Positions 38,401-62,645 of a stretch of 64,000 nt of DNA are shown in pieces; the first letter of the stretch is position 1, and each line of letters begins with the position of its first letter. Source of the stretch: Apostichopus japonicus (taxonomy: Eukaryota > Echinodermata > Holothuroidea > Aspidochirotida > Stichopodidae); NCBI RefSeq assembly GCF_037975245.1, contig NC_092576.1, positions 18,468,611 through 18,532,610 of the forward strand, in the 5' to 3' direction. The position numbers and the translations under genes were made by a program. The notes beneath the pieces are model-generated. The model had not been told where the DNA came from and ran no database searches. It worked only from the letters and a program-made list of their open reading frames with translations.

Positions 38401-38919
38401 ATTACACATTTTTACATCAAATGCTTAAACAAAATCAGACGACAAATTAATTCAGTTTCAAAAACATATCACGTTGAAAATCAAAGTTGTTTACCCGAGA
38501 TGCCTGCTGGCTTAAATAAATTTACCCAGATTAAGGCGGAAAATCTGTAACTGTCCTACATCAAGGCTAAACTAACCACTAATTATGACCATTTTCTTTA
38601 TTGAAGAAAACAAATAAACAAATTGACCTTAAACTGAATTGTAAAGAAGTTCCCTTAAGTGGCGTAGTAAAAGGCAACCAGCTATGATCTAAGAAATTAA
38701 TAAAATAATAGAATAGAATGATACGAATTACTTTAATGTCCACTAAATTGGATGAACTTCGCTTCTTAAATCAACGACGTGATTTCATACAGTAAAACAT
38801 TTTAGAACTAATTTCCAAGAAAAGTAATACATTACTGATAGTTGTGATACCTTGCTTTAAAGAACTAAATAAATTAAAATATAATACATTATTGATAGTT
38901 GTGATACCTTGCTTTAAAA

Positions 38920-38937
<18 letters not shown>

Positions 38938-38999
<62 letters not shown>
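38938..38999. repeat. TA microsatellite with a preceding 68-bp direct repeat
   Basis: A pure TA run, preceded by two copies of AATACATTA.TGATAGTTG with TGATACCTTGCTTTAAA (38826-38930). Intergenic, downstream of paralog A. Confidence 0.9.
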
Positions 39000-39002
<3 letters not shown>

Positions 39003-39429
39003 AATGTACCGGATGTATAATGCAAGTACTAAGTTAATATATTTGATATGATTTACTTTTAGACCAAACAGTAAAAAACCTTGCTAGTTACAGACATTTA
39101 TCTTGATGTAACCCAAGGATCATCTCGTATACCCTTCTGAAATTGTTTTATACAAAACAAAGTTACCTACTACCTCCCCCCCCCCCCCCCCGCACCGCTC
39201 CTCATAAGTACACAGTGGAATAAATTGTAGCACGTCTTTCTTTTTACCGATGTTATCATGCACCGCGGTCATCGTAGTAAGTTCGGTATTTGCCGATACC
39301 CCTCTCCCATGATATACCGTATCCTCCACTGTGATATTATAAAATGTGCTTTGCCTTTCCATGTAATCATTTAAAAGCGTATTTACTGTTTCAGTTACTT
39401 GCAATTTGGTGCTTAAAGCGTGTCAGCTC

Positions 39430-39633
39430 TTAAATAACATCTGTTGCCCACAGAATGAGAACAACGACGAGAGCAATAATGATCAGGGCTATGAATATTC
39501 CACAGCAACAGCAGGCCGTCCACAAGAACAAATCATTGCCTCCCGTAGGACACCCGTAGCATCCAGGACAAAGTCCGTAGCCGGAATGACCGTAGCCAGA
39601 ATGACCGTAGCCAGAATGACCGTAGTATCCAGT
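39430..39633 (-). CDS. Paralog A exon 3 (hydrophobic C-terminal exon)
   Basis: Encodes 67 residues and TAA: GHSGY repeats, CPGCYGCPTGGNDLFLW, a CCCC cluster, a hydrophobic span and WATDVI. Acceptor TTTCCTGTACAG, phase 0. Confidence 0.8.
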   Translation of the reverse strand, partial: TGYYGHSGYGHSGYGHSGYGLCPGCYGCPTGGNDLFLWTACCCCGIFIALIIIALVVVLILWATDVI

Positions 39634-41701
39634 CTGTACAGGAAAAGACGTAACACTTTAATGTAAATAGCATATATTAGTACATATTATACCTCATACA
39701 TCAAAGTAAAATGTTGCCGTTTTCAGGGGGGGGGGGGGGGGGAGTGGGTCAGAGGATACATCCATGGGGCCTGGAGTCAACAAGAGGATCCGGCTAGATG
39801 TGGGATGAATAATAATTTATTACCATTGTCATAATATACTTCAGGAAAAATGAAGACTCCAGTAAAATCTCGAAAACGATAACATATTCAAACATGCCAA
39901 GGAAAGTAGAAATAATATTCCTGTCATAGACACTATTATTTCACTCAACTCCATTTTGGTGACGTCATAGTCTGATAGCCTGCTCCAAACTGCTTCTATT
40001 CCTCTTGCTAATATCGCCATGCATGGCCATGGTACGTTTTTAATTAAGTGTGGTTAAAAATCAGGTCCTTTAACTACAGTTAGTCTCATTCGCATCTTTA
40101 GACCCCCACCCCCCCAAAAAAAAAAAATTGTTAAGTAATACGCACCACTGGTGCAATGGGTGCAACTGGTGCTGCGGCAACTGGTGCTGCTACCGCTGGG
40201 CCAATAGGAGTCGCGTATGGTGAGATGTAGGATCGAGAGATTGGTGGAATAGCATGGCCGGCCATAGGTCCCATGGCAGCTGGATGTATAGACTGACCAA
40301 CAACGCCATATCCGTAACCGTCTCCTGCTAAAGGTCCTCCAAAGCCACCACGATAAACTATGGTCAGAAGAGAAGGTAGGATGAGTTAGGTGACAAGTAA
40401 AACACGTGCCTCAATGCACTTTACATAATTCATACTTCTCTTTGATAAAGATTGGCCAACCACATTATATGTATGTCTGTATATGTATGTATTTTATATT
40501 CTCCTGCAAGCAGGAACTCGCGAAGAAGCCTCATATGGCTTGTCAAAGCCGCAAGCTGACCGAAGTCAGTCTCTTACATTCATATTTAACGTCCATGATT
40601 ATGAATTGCCAATTGTCAACAACTCCTCTGTAACTGGACGACATACACTAATTTTGGAGTGACTCGAACCGGGGACCTTATGATTGAAAGGCACGGGCGT
40701 TAAGCACTGAGCTAACACTCCACTAACACTCCACATTGGTTTATTACATTTCATACATGTGCCGATTTAACTATTTTCATGTCTTCATTTTGTCTCAGTA
40801 TTAAATAAACAGGTGATGTGGCCGATTGGATTAAGGCGGTGGTATTTGAAGCAATGAGGCTTAGCAATCGGGAGGTTCCCGGTTCCATACCCGGCCGGGT
40901 AATGGTAAGGTGGGTTTTTCATCCAAGAGCAATGACTTTCTAAATTGGAAAGATTCCAAATATGAGTTAAAATGTTGAATTGGAAGCCACCCGGCGTGTA
41001 AGTTGTAACCAATAAGCCCTTGGGGGATTCTCCCAAATGTGTGGTCGCTTAAACGTCGTAAAACATAACTGCTGCTGATTATTGTTATTATTATGATATT
41101 CTAATTTTCAAGAACTTTCATAGATATCTAGTGTATAGATTTTATCCACAAAGAATTAATTACTACACCACATTTTCGTCTTGTTCGTCTTGATTTGTCA
41201 TAATCCGAGAAAAACTATTAAACAAAATTGAAGAGTGTTTGTATTTCAATAGCTATGCCAGTCTTCAAGTTATTTAGCTTTTAATTAGGCTAAAACTCTG
41301 AAAAGGTCCTTTTAAGGCTTAATAACCCAGCCTATTTGTCAGTGTAGGCCTAACCGTTACACCATTTTATCCTTCACAAAGTTGTAATGCTGGGCAAACA
41401 TCTTATTTGAGTACCAATAAAAATCTTGTTTACTCATTCATTGAGCTTATGTGTTTCATCGGAGGAAATGGGATTTGTGTCAGACTTATTAATTCAGCCT
41501 CTTTAATAGGCAAGCCTCACATCTATGTTTAAATTTAAATCTCCTTTTTTTCTCTCTTTAAAAAAATTAAAGTGATTCTGGTATGATAACACATTTGTGA
41601 CAAACTTTCTATTTATTACCTTTTCCAAGTAGGTTTTTGTTTAAGACAACCGCCGACTATATTGATAAACTGCATATTGTAACTGTAACTGTATATTGAT
41701 A

Positions 41702-41741
<40 letters not shown>

Positions 41742-44133
41742 CACGCAACAAACCAACGACTTGGATTCCAATTTTAAGCCAAAAAGCTCGTGGAATCCAC
41801 CCAAGGCCCATTGTGCGCCTCTTGAATCATTTATTTCGGCTATTGAATAGGATGTTAAAACACACACCTCCGCCCCAGACTTCCGCGACAATCTCAACAA
41901 AACTGAGAGACAGGCCATTCATGAACTCCGGAAGCGCGATGACATTGTCATCAAGCCAGCCGACAAGGGTTCTGCAATTGTCGCTATGGGCAAACAATTC
42001 TACAGAGAGGAAGCCAACAGACTACTCGGCAACCCTCAACACTACAAACTCCTAGATTCTGATCCTACTCAAGAAATCACACAAAACGTGAAAAGAGTCA
42101 TCCAAAAGATAGTCTCTAACGGTTCCATTGACCGCAAGTTAGGCCAAAACCTCCTGGAAAACGACCCAAAACCTGGTCGCTTTTATTTTCTGCCTAAAAT
42201 TCACAAAGAAGGCAATCCCGGGAGGCCCATAATATCGGGTAATGGCACAGCGACTGAAAAAATTTCCAAATTCGTGGATCTCCTCATCCAACCTCTCGTT
42301 TCGGCCCTACCGTCCTATGTGCAGGACACTACGGATTTCATCCGGAAAATTGGGGAAATAAAATATCTTCCCTTATCTTCTCTGTTAGTTACCTTGGATG
42401 TGTCTTCGTTATACACAAATATCCCTAACGGAGAGGGCATTTCGGCCTGCACAAAAGCATTCAAACCGAAACGTGGCGAAACCCCCACGAAGAAAGAATT
42501 GGCCGATTTAATGCAACTTATCTTGACCAACAATAATCTGGTATTTGGCAACAAACACTACCTCCAAATTCATGGCACCGCAATGGGTACCAAAATGGCA
42601 CCGTCTTTTGCCAACATCTTTATGGGAAACCTCGAGAAAGAATTTTTATCTCGACAAAACTTGAAACCACACACGTGGTTACGTTACATTGACGATATCA
42701 TTATGATATGGACCCATGGTGAGGCAAATCTAAAACTCTTCATTGATGACATAAACTCGTTTCATCACACTATCAAATTCACTGCTGATTTTTCTGGACT
42801 TGGCGTTCACTTTCTGGACACCACCGTGACCCTACAAAATGGTTCACTCAAAACAGACTTGTTCAATAAACCCACGAACAAGCACAACTACCTCTTACTA
42901 AGCAGTTGCCATCCACGTCACTGTACCAGAAATATTCCGTACAGTCAAGCGTTGCGCATTCGACGCATTTGCTCCTCTGAAGTCGATTTTGATTCACGCA
43001 CTATAGAGAACTGTCACAACACCTCCTAAACAGACATTATTTTCGGGGTACTATTGAAAATGCCATCAAAAAGGCTAAAAGCAAACCCCGTACCGAAACA
43101 TTGACGTACAAAACTCGTCAAACCAGTTCCAAAAGGGAACCATTGGTTACTGAATTCCACCCTGGTCTCCCACCACTGGCTAATATCATTCAGAAGAATT
43201 TTCACCTACTTCAAGGCACCGAACGCCTGAAATCAGTATTCCCAGAATTACCTGTCATCGCTTTTAAAAGACCCAGCAACCTACGGGATATCTTAGTTCG
43301 GGCATCCTTTCGGGATGACACCCCATTAGGGGAAAGCAAAACAGAAACTACAGGATCATCGCCCTGTACACAAAATTGCAAAACGTGCTTACTTGTCGAT
43401 TCGACCGGGGCCTTTCAGAGCAACCAAACCAAACGCACGTTCCAAATTCGGCACAAAATTAACTGCCTATCCAAAAATGTAATTTACCTCATCTACTGCA
43501 ATATTTGTAACTTACAATACATTGGAGAGTCAAAAAACACTCTTAGAATGAGAATGACACAACATAGATCGGCGATCAAAACAAAAAAGATCTACCAACC
43601 TGTTGAAAATCACTTCAATCTCCAAAATCATTCAATTGAGAATTTGCGTGTTATTGCCATTGACCAGAACGATTCTTGGACAGATAAATCTAGGAAAGCG
43701 AAAGAAAATTTCTGGGAACTAAACCTAAAGACCACGGCACCATTCGGTTTAAACATCAGAAACGATTTGCCGTCCCAGATAAACCAAAACAATTCCTTTA
43801 CAATTACGACGGAATCGGATTAAAATTATCCGACGCGGATTAAAATAATCCGAATTTCTAAAACTTCTGCTCAATTCAGCAGAAATCAGTAAGTCGCTTT
43901 GCCCTTACAACTATGCCGACATCTCCTCTATAAAACAGTTTCAATTCCTGCTACTCCTTGTCACTTTCGGTGATCATGCACTGAAGAAGAGCTAGTTTTG
44001 CTCGAAAGCTCTGCAAAAACCAAACATTGGCTGTTTTACTTCCAATCACTTACCTAATTCAATTATTGTATCTCACTCGAGATCCAGCCTTTCTCTAAAT
44101 GCAGCATAGTTGTTTAACAGTTTTTCCGTTATT

Positions 44134-44210
<77 letters not shown>

Positions 44211-47200
44211 CAATATATTGGGTGGTGGGATAGTCTAACAATAAGTCTGCCTCAAAAGGCAAAGATTTCAGGTGTGACGAAGCGTTGTTTTTTCTATAGT
44301 TACAGTAAATGCCATTGAAAGTTCAACACAGCCTTCCAATTTGGTTGCTATGATACCATTTTTTCCTTTGCTCAACAAGCGTGGAATATGCAAAAAATGA
44401 TTTATGAAAAAATTAATATTATCAAAATTGAATAGAATTTTATATTTTAATTAAGTCTTGAAAATAGTCATAATCATAATATTAATATTTTCAATTATCA
44501 ATATTGATAGAATTTCACGCTTGGCATGAGGCATGCAATTTAACATACAAAAGCGATCCGTGTCGACGATAACCGCAAATATGCAGTAAACCTGATAATT
44601 ACTGACAACTCCCCCATAATGCAACTCTTCAGTCTTCCTTGCAGGTATAGGCTATAGAAAACTGTTAACCGGGCTTAGATAGAAAGCCTATTTCAAAGCT
44701 GTTTTACGCCTGAACGGTTTAACTGTCCTACTTAAACCTTAACCACAATATCTGACAAAACAGTGTGGGGAGTTTAAACCTCAAATCAATTAGTTTTGCC
44801 GAGACACGTTTAACTAGATATACCTTGTAAATCTAGTCTGGTCCAGAAATTAGTTTAAATAAGAATAATGCCAAAAAGCGATCTAAAATTCATAAAATTT
44901 GAATCACTGTTAGTAGTTATTGTCCAAACTGTAGGTACCCAACGAAGAGGCCTGAACTCTCAATCGATGCAAAAGTTGGTTGCTGTGACGTTATAGTTGC
45001 AGTATCATGTGACGTTATTTGCAGTATAATGTGACGTTAGTTGCAGTATCATGTGACGTTAGTTGCAGTATCATGTGACGTTAGTTGCAGTATCATGTGA
45101 CGTTAGTTGCAGTATTATTTATAGACGTAATATACGTAATAGACGTAATATACGCAATAAACGTAATAGACGTAATATACGTAATATACGTTATAAACGT
45201 TATAGACGTAATAGACGTAACAGACTTAATAGACGTAATAGACGTAAACAGCGTAATAGACGTAATATACGCAATAAACGTAATAGACGTAACATACGTA
45301 ATATACGTTATAAACGTAATAGACGTAATAGATGTAACAGACTTAATAGACGTAATAGACGTAAACAGCGTAATAGACGTAATAGACGTAGATAGTAAAG
45401 ACGGCTATGAATTATTAAATCATACGTCAAACTGCGTAGTACCCATTGTGTAAAACCTATAATATATATACGGTATAGACACACATGCATGAACACCCGA
45501 ATTATGAAACATTCATATCATTTTCCTGTACATTTTGTTTGATAGTTTTAATTTGTCAATTTTGTTATAAGCTTTTGCATAACTGATATTTCTAACACAA
45601 AGCATCTTAAAACTATTCGATTGATGGTCATTTCTCTAGGTCTTCTTCGTTCAATCATATGTAAATATCAACGTCATTTTTATATCAAAAAGTACAAGTT
45701 AACGTTCTGACGTTCCATTCACGTAAAGTGTATATATGCAGAGTAATTTCGCGAGATCAAGAAAATAGGTTATAATTTAGATCATTCACACTTTCGGAAT
45801 TCCTCCCGGAGCAAACATGAGCCTTGCGAAATGAGCACACAACCGGTAGGCTGACACAACGTGTATGCTAATTGTACTTGGTATAATGACTACATACAAC
45901 ACAAGCCAGCATCCAGGCTCCATATACTGGTCATGAGAAGCCGGTAGGCTAACACATCATGTATGATATTTGTACTTGGTATAATGACTACATATACAAC
46001 ACATGTCAGCATCTATTCTCCATATACTGGTCATGAGAAGCCGGTAGGCTGACACATCATGTATGCTAGTCGTACCTGGTATAATGACTACATATACAAC
46101 ACATGGCAGCTTCCATGCTCCATATACTGGTCATGAGAAGCCGGTAGGCTAACACATCATGTATGCTTATTGTACTTGGTATGATGACTACATACAACAC
46201 ATGGCAGCATCCAGGCTCCATATACTGGTCATGAGAAGCCGATAAGCTAACACAACATGTTTGCTAAGTGTACTTGGTATAATGACTACATACAACACAT
46301 GGCAGCATCCAGGCTCCATATACTGGTCATGAGAAGCCGGTAGGCTGACACAACATGTATGCTATTTGTACTTGGTATAATGACTACATATACAACACAA
46401 GCCAGCATCCAGGCTCCATATACTGGTCATGAGAAGCCGGTAGGCTGACACAACATGTATGCTAATTGTACTTGGTATAATGACTACATACAACACATGG
46501 CAGCATCCAGGCTCCATATACTGGTCATGAGAAGCCGGTAGGCTGACACAACATGGATGCTAAGTGTACTTGGTGTAATGACTACATACAACATATGGCA
46601 GCATCTAGGCTCCATATACTGGTCATGAGAAGCCGATAAGCTAACACAACATGTATGCTAAGTGTACTTGGTGTAATGACTACATACAACATATGGCAGC
46701 ATCTAGGCTCCATATACTGGTCATGAGAAGCCTGTAGGCTGACACAACATGGATGCTAGTCGTACTTGGTATAATGACTACATATACAACACATGGCAGC
46801 TTCCATGCTCCATATACTGGTCATGAGAAGCCGGTAGGCTGACACAACATGTATGCTAATTGTACTTGATATAATATGACTACATACAACACAAGGCAGC
46901 ATCCGGGCTCCATATACTGGTCATGAGAAGCCGGTAGGCTGACACAACATGTATGCTAATTGTACTTGGTATAATGACTACATACAACACAACGCAGCAT
47001 GGGTATGCGGTAAAACGGGAGAATAACATTGCCCCATGTTGGATATGAGAGGAGAGCATCAATCACCCTTTACCCCGTAACCGTAAACCTAAACCCCTAC
47101 ACCGTAAACCGTAAACCGAAAACCCTACCGGAACCGTATTGGATATGAGCATCAATCTGCGTATTATTAGCAGCCCTGCCCCGTACTTTGAAAATATAAG

Positions 47201-47552
47201 CTTTTACAGTCTCGGATGCATCCTTGTTATTAGTTTCATGTATACAACATTAAATCATGGCATTGGTCTTTACGAGGCAAAAGAAACATGCAGATTGTTG
47301 ACTTGAAAGAATGCAACCCTTAACTTGTATGATCCGAGCCTTAAGATTTACATTCAGGATGGAAAAATCTATGCTTCTAGCTTTACTGCAACCCCTAAAC
47401 AAGTGTCCTGTTTTCTAATCGTACAGCAATGTAGAACTCATGCTGTTAAGTAGGCTATGTAAAAAATTAAGTTTGATTGCTAATAAGTTACATAAGTTGG
47501 CTTGTCTTATTAAAAATAAGTTGTACATTAATAACTTACCATCAAGTGCCAT
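39430..47552 (-). CDS. Small Gly/Tyr/Pro-rich single-pass membrane protein, paralog A
   Basis: Not a family I recognise. Three coding exons on the minus strand: 47540-47552 (MALD plus one base), 40146-40357 and 39430-39633, giving 142 residues. From the N-terminus: YRGGFGGPLAGDGYGYG; a Pro/Ala-rich stretch ending in PVAAAPVAPIAPV; three GYGHS-type repeats; a Cys-rich PGCYGCPTGGNDLFLW segment; a CCCC cluster; about 25 aliphatic residues; and the terminus WATDVI. There is no signal peptide. The layout suggests a tail-anchored or type II/III membrane protein with a low-complexity cytosolic or lumenal part. The last four residues fit a class III PDZ ligand. Exons 2 and 3 are firm because paralog B shares their order, phases and end motifs. 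Exon 1, 7.2 kb away, is inferred from its 13-nt length, phase 1 and GTAAGTTAT donor, shared with paralog B. Confidence 0.72.
40146..40357 (-). CDS. Paralog A exon 2 (Gly/Ala/Pro-rich exon)
   Basis: A 212-nt exon, phase 1 in and phase 0 out, encoding GGFGGPLAGDGYGYG followed by a region rich in Ala, Pro, Val and Met. Acceptor ACCATAG, donor GTG|GTGCGT (GTGCGT is a weak donor). The GGP(L/F)AGDGYGYG block is shared with paralog B. Confidence 0.75.
40480..40730 (-). mobile_element. tRNA-derived SINE
   Basis: On the minus strand: GTTAGCTCAGTGCTTAACGC (A-box region) and GGTTCGAGTCACTCC (B-box region), then a body with CGTCCAGTTACAGAG and the CTGACTTCGGTCAG hairpin. In intron 1 of paralog A. Confidence 0.82.
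40808..41095 (+). mobile_element. tRNA-derived SINE, Leu/Ser-like head
   Basis: A head with TGGCCGATTGG (A box) and GGTTCCATACCC (B box) and a long variable arm, then about 190 bp of body and a TTATTGTTATTATTATGA tail. In intron 1 of paralog A, immediately after the SINE above in plus-strand order. Confidence 0.8.
41851..43029 (+). pseudogene. PLE-1 reverse transcriptase part
   Basis: The frame is open from 41851, after a TAG at 41848, with the first in-frame ATG at 41986. Visible motifs in order: IKPADKGSAIV; FYFLPKIHK; PGRPIISGNG; LDVSSLYTNIP (RT motif A); GTAMGTKMAPSFANI (motif B); LRYIDDIIMIW (motif C, catalytic Asp-Asp); FLDTTV. These fit Penelope-type RT. The frame ends at 43029 soon after the RRICS motif, where homology moves to another frame. 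Confidence 0.9.
43020..43823 (+). pseudogene. PLE-1 GIY-YIG endonuclease part, shifted frame
   Basis: In the frame from about 43020 the linker reads on (HYFRGTIENAIKKAK), then the conserved RPSNLRDILVRA. A CxxC-type pair (CKTCLL) comes before the GIY-YIG-like VIYLIYCNICNLQYIGESK and an Arg-rich helix MRMTQHRSAIK. The stop is at 43821-43823. The first in-frame ATG (43101) is internal to the domain order, so this is the 3' half of one broken frame rather than a separate gene. Confidence 0.85.
43977..44015 (+). ncRNA. Minimal hammerhead-like motif in the PLE-1 3' region
   Basis: CTGAAGA (43981-43987, fits CUGANGA), stem II GAGC/GCTC (43989-43992 with 44000-44003), then GAAA (44004-44007). Stem III can only be one pair around a 2-nt loop, and stem I only TGCA with TGCA. 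PLEs are known to carry type I hammerheads with tiny stem III. This one is at the edge of what could fold, so treat it as a remnant or a weak call. Confidence 0.35.
44137..44203. repeat. TA microsatellite 3' of PLE-1
   Basis: Pure TA run, the right half of the microsatellite into which PLE-1 inserted; the left half is 41706-41739. Confidence 0.9.
45004..45400. repeat. 22-bp and 9-bp tandem arrays
   Basis: Five copies of GCAGTATCATGTGACGTTAGTT pass into a 9-bp TAATAGACG-type array. A shorter form of the same pair of arrays lies at 57905-58110 in intron 1 of paralog B. Confidence 0.88.
45840..46995. repeat. Tandem array, ~98-bp unit
   Basis: Nearly 12 copies of a unit with AGAAGCCGGTAGGCTGACAC, GTACTTGGTATAATGACTAC and CCATATACTGGTCATG. 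Intron 1 of paralog A. Paralog B has only about 1.3 copies (58550-58680) before PLE-2. Confidence 0.92.
47540..47552 (-). CDS. Paralog A exon 1, inferred (13 nt)
   Basis: ATG GCA CTT GAT G followed by GTAAGTTAT, with G at +4 of a good start context. The same 13-nt, phase-1 pattern begins paralog B. Inference only; a transcript is needed to join it to exon 2. Confidence 0.5.
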
Positions 47553-48689
47553 GCTTGTTTCAGTCAGTCTCGCCTTTTCAAATATGAAATTAATAAGTAT
47601 ATAATATAATATGCCAAGTATAGAATAACCTTTACAAAACACGTATATGACTAAATGGGTGTCAACCATAATTTTTTTTCTTTTATGAAATATTCATATT
47701 GCAATGAACAGAGTAAACAAACCCCAAAATTGAACTTTTATATCTCAACAATAGTAAAAAAAAATTATGAAAATTATTCTTTTCTACTTGTTCAAGGAAC
47801 GGTTACAGCGTCGAATAAAACCCTGCCTTCGAGCTCGTAATGTGGAACCGTTGCTATGGCGATAAAAATCGTCTTTTTGTTTGTGGATTGCCATAGGGTC
47901 GAATTGTGGTAACGAAAGAAACAATTGTGGTTTGTAGTGATCTGGTATAGGCACACACACACTATTCCTTGGGGAGATATTTATGCAAGTATTACCTATA
48001 TATTGCAGCGTGATTAAAAACCGTTACTGTGTAGAGACAAAATCTAAAACAATTTCACAGTGGAAGAATATCGTAGATCAGCCGGTGATTGTTACTGTAT
48101 AGGCAACTAAACAATACCAATGAACTTTTACAGACAGACAGACAGACAGACAGAGAGACAAATAAAGAGACGGAATGTGTGTTATGAATGAAGCTTTATT
48201 TGATCTATCTAGATATCGTGAAAAGCTATAAACTATTATTTCAAAGTTATATTCTGCTATATATACCACAAAAAAAAAACATTGAAATAAAAATGTTTTC
48301 TCTGGTTTCAAAATGTTGTCAAACTAAGAGTTAACTTAATTCTTAGATATAAATATGCATGTAAGAGATGCATCTTTAACCTACTTTAGGACTGAAGCTT
48401 GCTGTCGGTACACTTCGGAGATTTAGACCCCCCCCCCACCCTCCCACACCAAGAATGAAATCAAGAAGGATCAGCCCGATTCCTCCCTCACCACAAGACA
48501 TCATTTTACCAAAAATCACTAGTGAACAATACGATATGTAACATGTGTGTGCCGTACAAATCAAACGGAGAAATGTCCTCAACATTGGTTTAATATTTGC
48601 TAAATATATCACCCATCCATTTTACCAAACTTCCTCAAAGGGGAGGGCACCCCTTCTTTGGACGATATAACCCCAACCCCAGTCGGTAT

Positions 48690-49510
48690 GATAGTGAGTG
48701 TATGTTGTCGGTCTGGTGGTGGTGTAGGTGTGGTCGGTCTGGTTGTGGTGTAGGTGGTCAGTCTGGTGGTGATGTAGGTGTGGTCGCTCTGGTGGTGATG
48801 AAGGTGTGGTCGGTCTGGTGGTGGTGTAGGTGTGGTCGGTCTGGTGGTGGTGTAGGTGTGGTCGGTCTGGTGGTGGTGTAGGTGTGGTCGGTCTGGTGGT
48901 GGTGTAGGTGTGATCGCTCTGGTGGTGATGTACGTGTGGTCGCTCTGGTGGTGATGAAGGTGTGGTCGGTCTGGTTGTGGTGTAGGTGTGGTCGGTCTGG
49001 TGGTGATGTAGGTGTGGTCGGTCTGGTGGTGGTGTATTCGGTCTGGTGGTGGTGTGGTCGGTCTGGTGGTGATGTATGTGTGGTCGGTCTGGTGGTGGTG
49101 TAGGTGTGGTCGGTCTGGTGGTGGTGTAGGTGTGGTCGGTCTGGTAGTGGTGTAGGTGTGGTCGGTCTGATGGTGAAGGTGTGGTCGCTCTGTTGTGGTG
49201 TAGGTGTGGTCGTTCTGGTTTGCTGTAGGTATGGTCAGTCTGTTGGTGGTGTAGGTGTGCTCAGTCTGTTGGTGGTGTAGGCATGGTCAGTCTGGTGGTG
49301 GTGTGGGTATGATCAGTCTGTTGGTGGTGTAGGTGTGGTCAGTCTGTTGGTGGTGTGGTCAGTCTGGTGGAGGTGTAGGTGTGATCGGTCCCGTGGTGGT
49401 GTAGGTGTGCTCAGTCTAGTGTGGCGTAGATGTGGTCGGTCTGGTGGTTTATGTGTAGGTGTGGTCTGGTCGCTATGGAGGTGTTGTAGGTGTAGTCTGT
49501 ATAGTGTCTC
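48690..49510. repeat. Tandem array, ~26-bp GT-rich unit
   Basis: Variants of GGTCTGGTGGTGGTGTAGGT with GTGGTC, with strong strand bias (G/T on plus). It lies between the inferred exon 1 of paralog A and exon 3 of paralog B. Confidence 0.92.
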
Positions 49511-50321
49511 TAACAAAGAAACCAGCGTAGCACCTGTAGTTTTGCCCTGTCGGATGCAAACATTCTAACTAATCATAAACGATTGACTGTACATTGTATT
49601 TTTTTTTTACCCTTTCGTAAATATGTGTAATTTATTATTTTTAAATGTACATTACATGTTGCAGGAGCTATCGGTCGTAAGACAACGACTATGATAAGGC
49701 AAAACGAGAAAGTTTGTCACAGCCAAATAACTTATTGACAGGCAATACGCAATTTGGGTAAAGTGAAGTTAACAATAACGGATTTCTTATAATTCGTACT
49801 GTCTGTTGCAGAAAACGGAGAAATCGCTCCTACCACTCCACGCCCCCCCCCCACCCGACGCCTCACCCCACCCTCTTCCCCTTGTCTATATGATTTATTT
49901 TTAACGTTACTTATTTACAGTATCAAGTCTTATAACTATGTAATTTTATAAATGTGCGCTTTGTAAAATACGATTCTTAATCCGATTTTAAAGATGAAAC
50001 GCAGAAGCGAGTCTAAACAAATGTATTATTACAATATATTCAGCCTCGTTCAGATATGATAAATTTCCGTTTGTTGATAAAAAAATTGTCGTAATGAAAA
50101 GAAAGGGAATAATTCTACTCCTCATTTGAGCAGAATACAAATAAATATATGAATATAAGTACTAGTACTGAAGACTCATGGGACACGATTTAACTTTTAG
50201 ATGGAAGAGACACTCACATACCACTTGGAGCACACAACCTAAATCCACCCACCAACCCCCACCCACCTACACAAACATACCATCAAATACAACACATTGA
50301 GGCATTGAGAATGTTCCATCA

Positions 50322-61826
<11,505 letters not shown>

Positions 61827-62562
61827 GGTCAGTTAAATGTTTTGAGTGGTTTCTGCCTTCACTTGGAATGTATATCTATCCTGCAACAACTTCACATATA
61901 AATGGAATTTGGGTGGTTACCATAAAATAAGCAATTTTCTGTTTAACGTTATCTTTAACACACACAAAAAAAACGCCTTTCAATTTTACTCATGCGGAAA
62001 CTATTTTGCGGAAACATGCGGAAACTATCAAGCGGAAACTATTTTGTAAGAAGTTATGCAGGTGCTGTGTTAGCAATATTATAAGAATACTTGTAATAAT
62101 AATAATAATAATAATGAACTCATATTCGGCAATTGTGTACCTTTTGTTAACAGCTACAGCTTTGTAAAAGCACAAACAAATGCCTAAATATATAACACAC
62201 ACTGGTTTGATGATTTATAATAAGTACTGTACACGAATATGCAGCTGCTAACACACTTGTAACAAGTTAACATTCCAACAAGGGCAACCCGCTAAATTCG
62301 GTACAACTATATTCACTCACTTTACAACTTTGTCAACCAGATATATTCTGGTCTGGTACCTAAGCAATACATTTATTGCATATCGAGGACGGATTAATGG
62401 TTAAAATCACATCTGATTTTTATTGCAAAGATATTGTTTCAAATTTGTGATATGAAGGTATCTGGCGATTGCAGAGTTGGTGATATCATCATGAATATTG
62501 ATGATAATCGTAACCTTTGCAGTCATGCTGGCGGAGGGTGTGTGGGTGTGTGCCTGTGCATA

Positions 62563-62645
<83 letters not shown>

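Larger units (their letters stand above)
41740..44136 (+). mobile_element. Penelope-like retroelement PLE-1, frameshifted, in a TA microsatellite
   Basis: Contains a reverse transcriptase followed by a C-terminal GIY-YIG endonuclease, the diagnostic PLE order. It is flanked on both sides by TA microsatellite (about 41706-41739 and 44137-44203) and lies in intron 1 of paralog A, antisense to the gene. The matching intron of paralog B keeps the flanks but has only TA repeat at this point, so B shows the empty site. The coding part is open from 41851 to 43029, then shifts frame, so the copy is probably dead. Confidence 0.9.
41185..46995. repeat. Intron 1 block of paralog A, duplicated at 56428-58680
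   Basis: 41185-41705 matches 56428-56935, and 44204-45990 matches 57126-58680, in the same orientation and order, with only scattered substitutions and small indels by eye. PLE-1 and the extra satellite copies are the main differences. The copies lie in the first introns of the two paralogous genes, so they are the tandem gene duplication seen in non-coding DNA. Confidence 0.88.

Noticed and set aside
45063-45395. Arg/Asn-rich 110-codon frame
   Set aside because: 9-bp tandem repeat read in frame; the paralogous intron has a shorter version with different frames.
47060-47140. Telomere-like CCCTAA words (CCGTAAACCTAAACCCC)
   Set aside because: Irregular and short; no run of a fixed hexamer.
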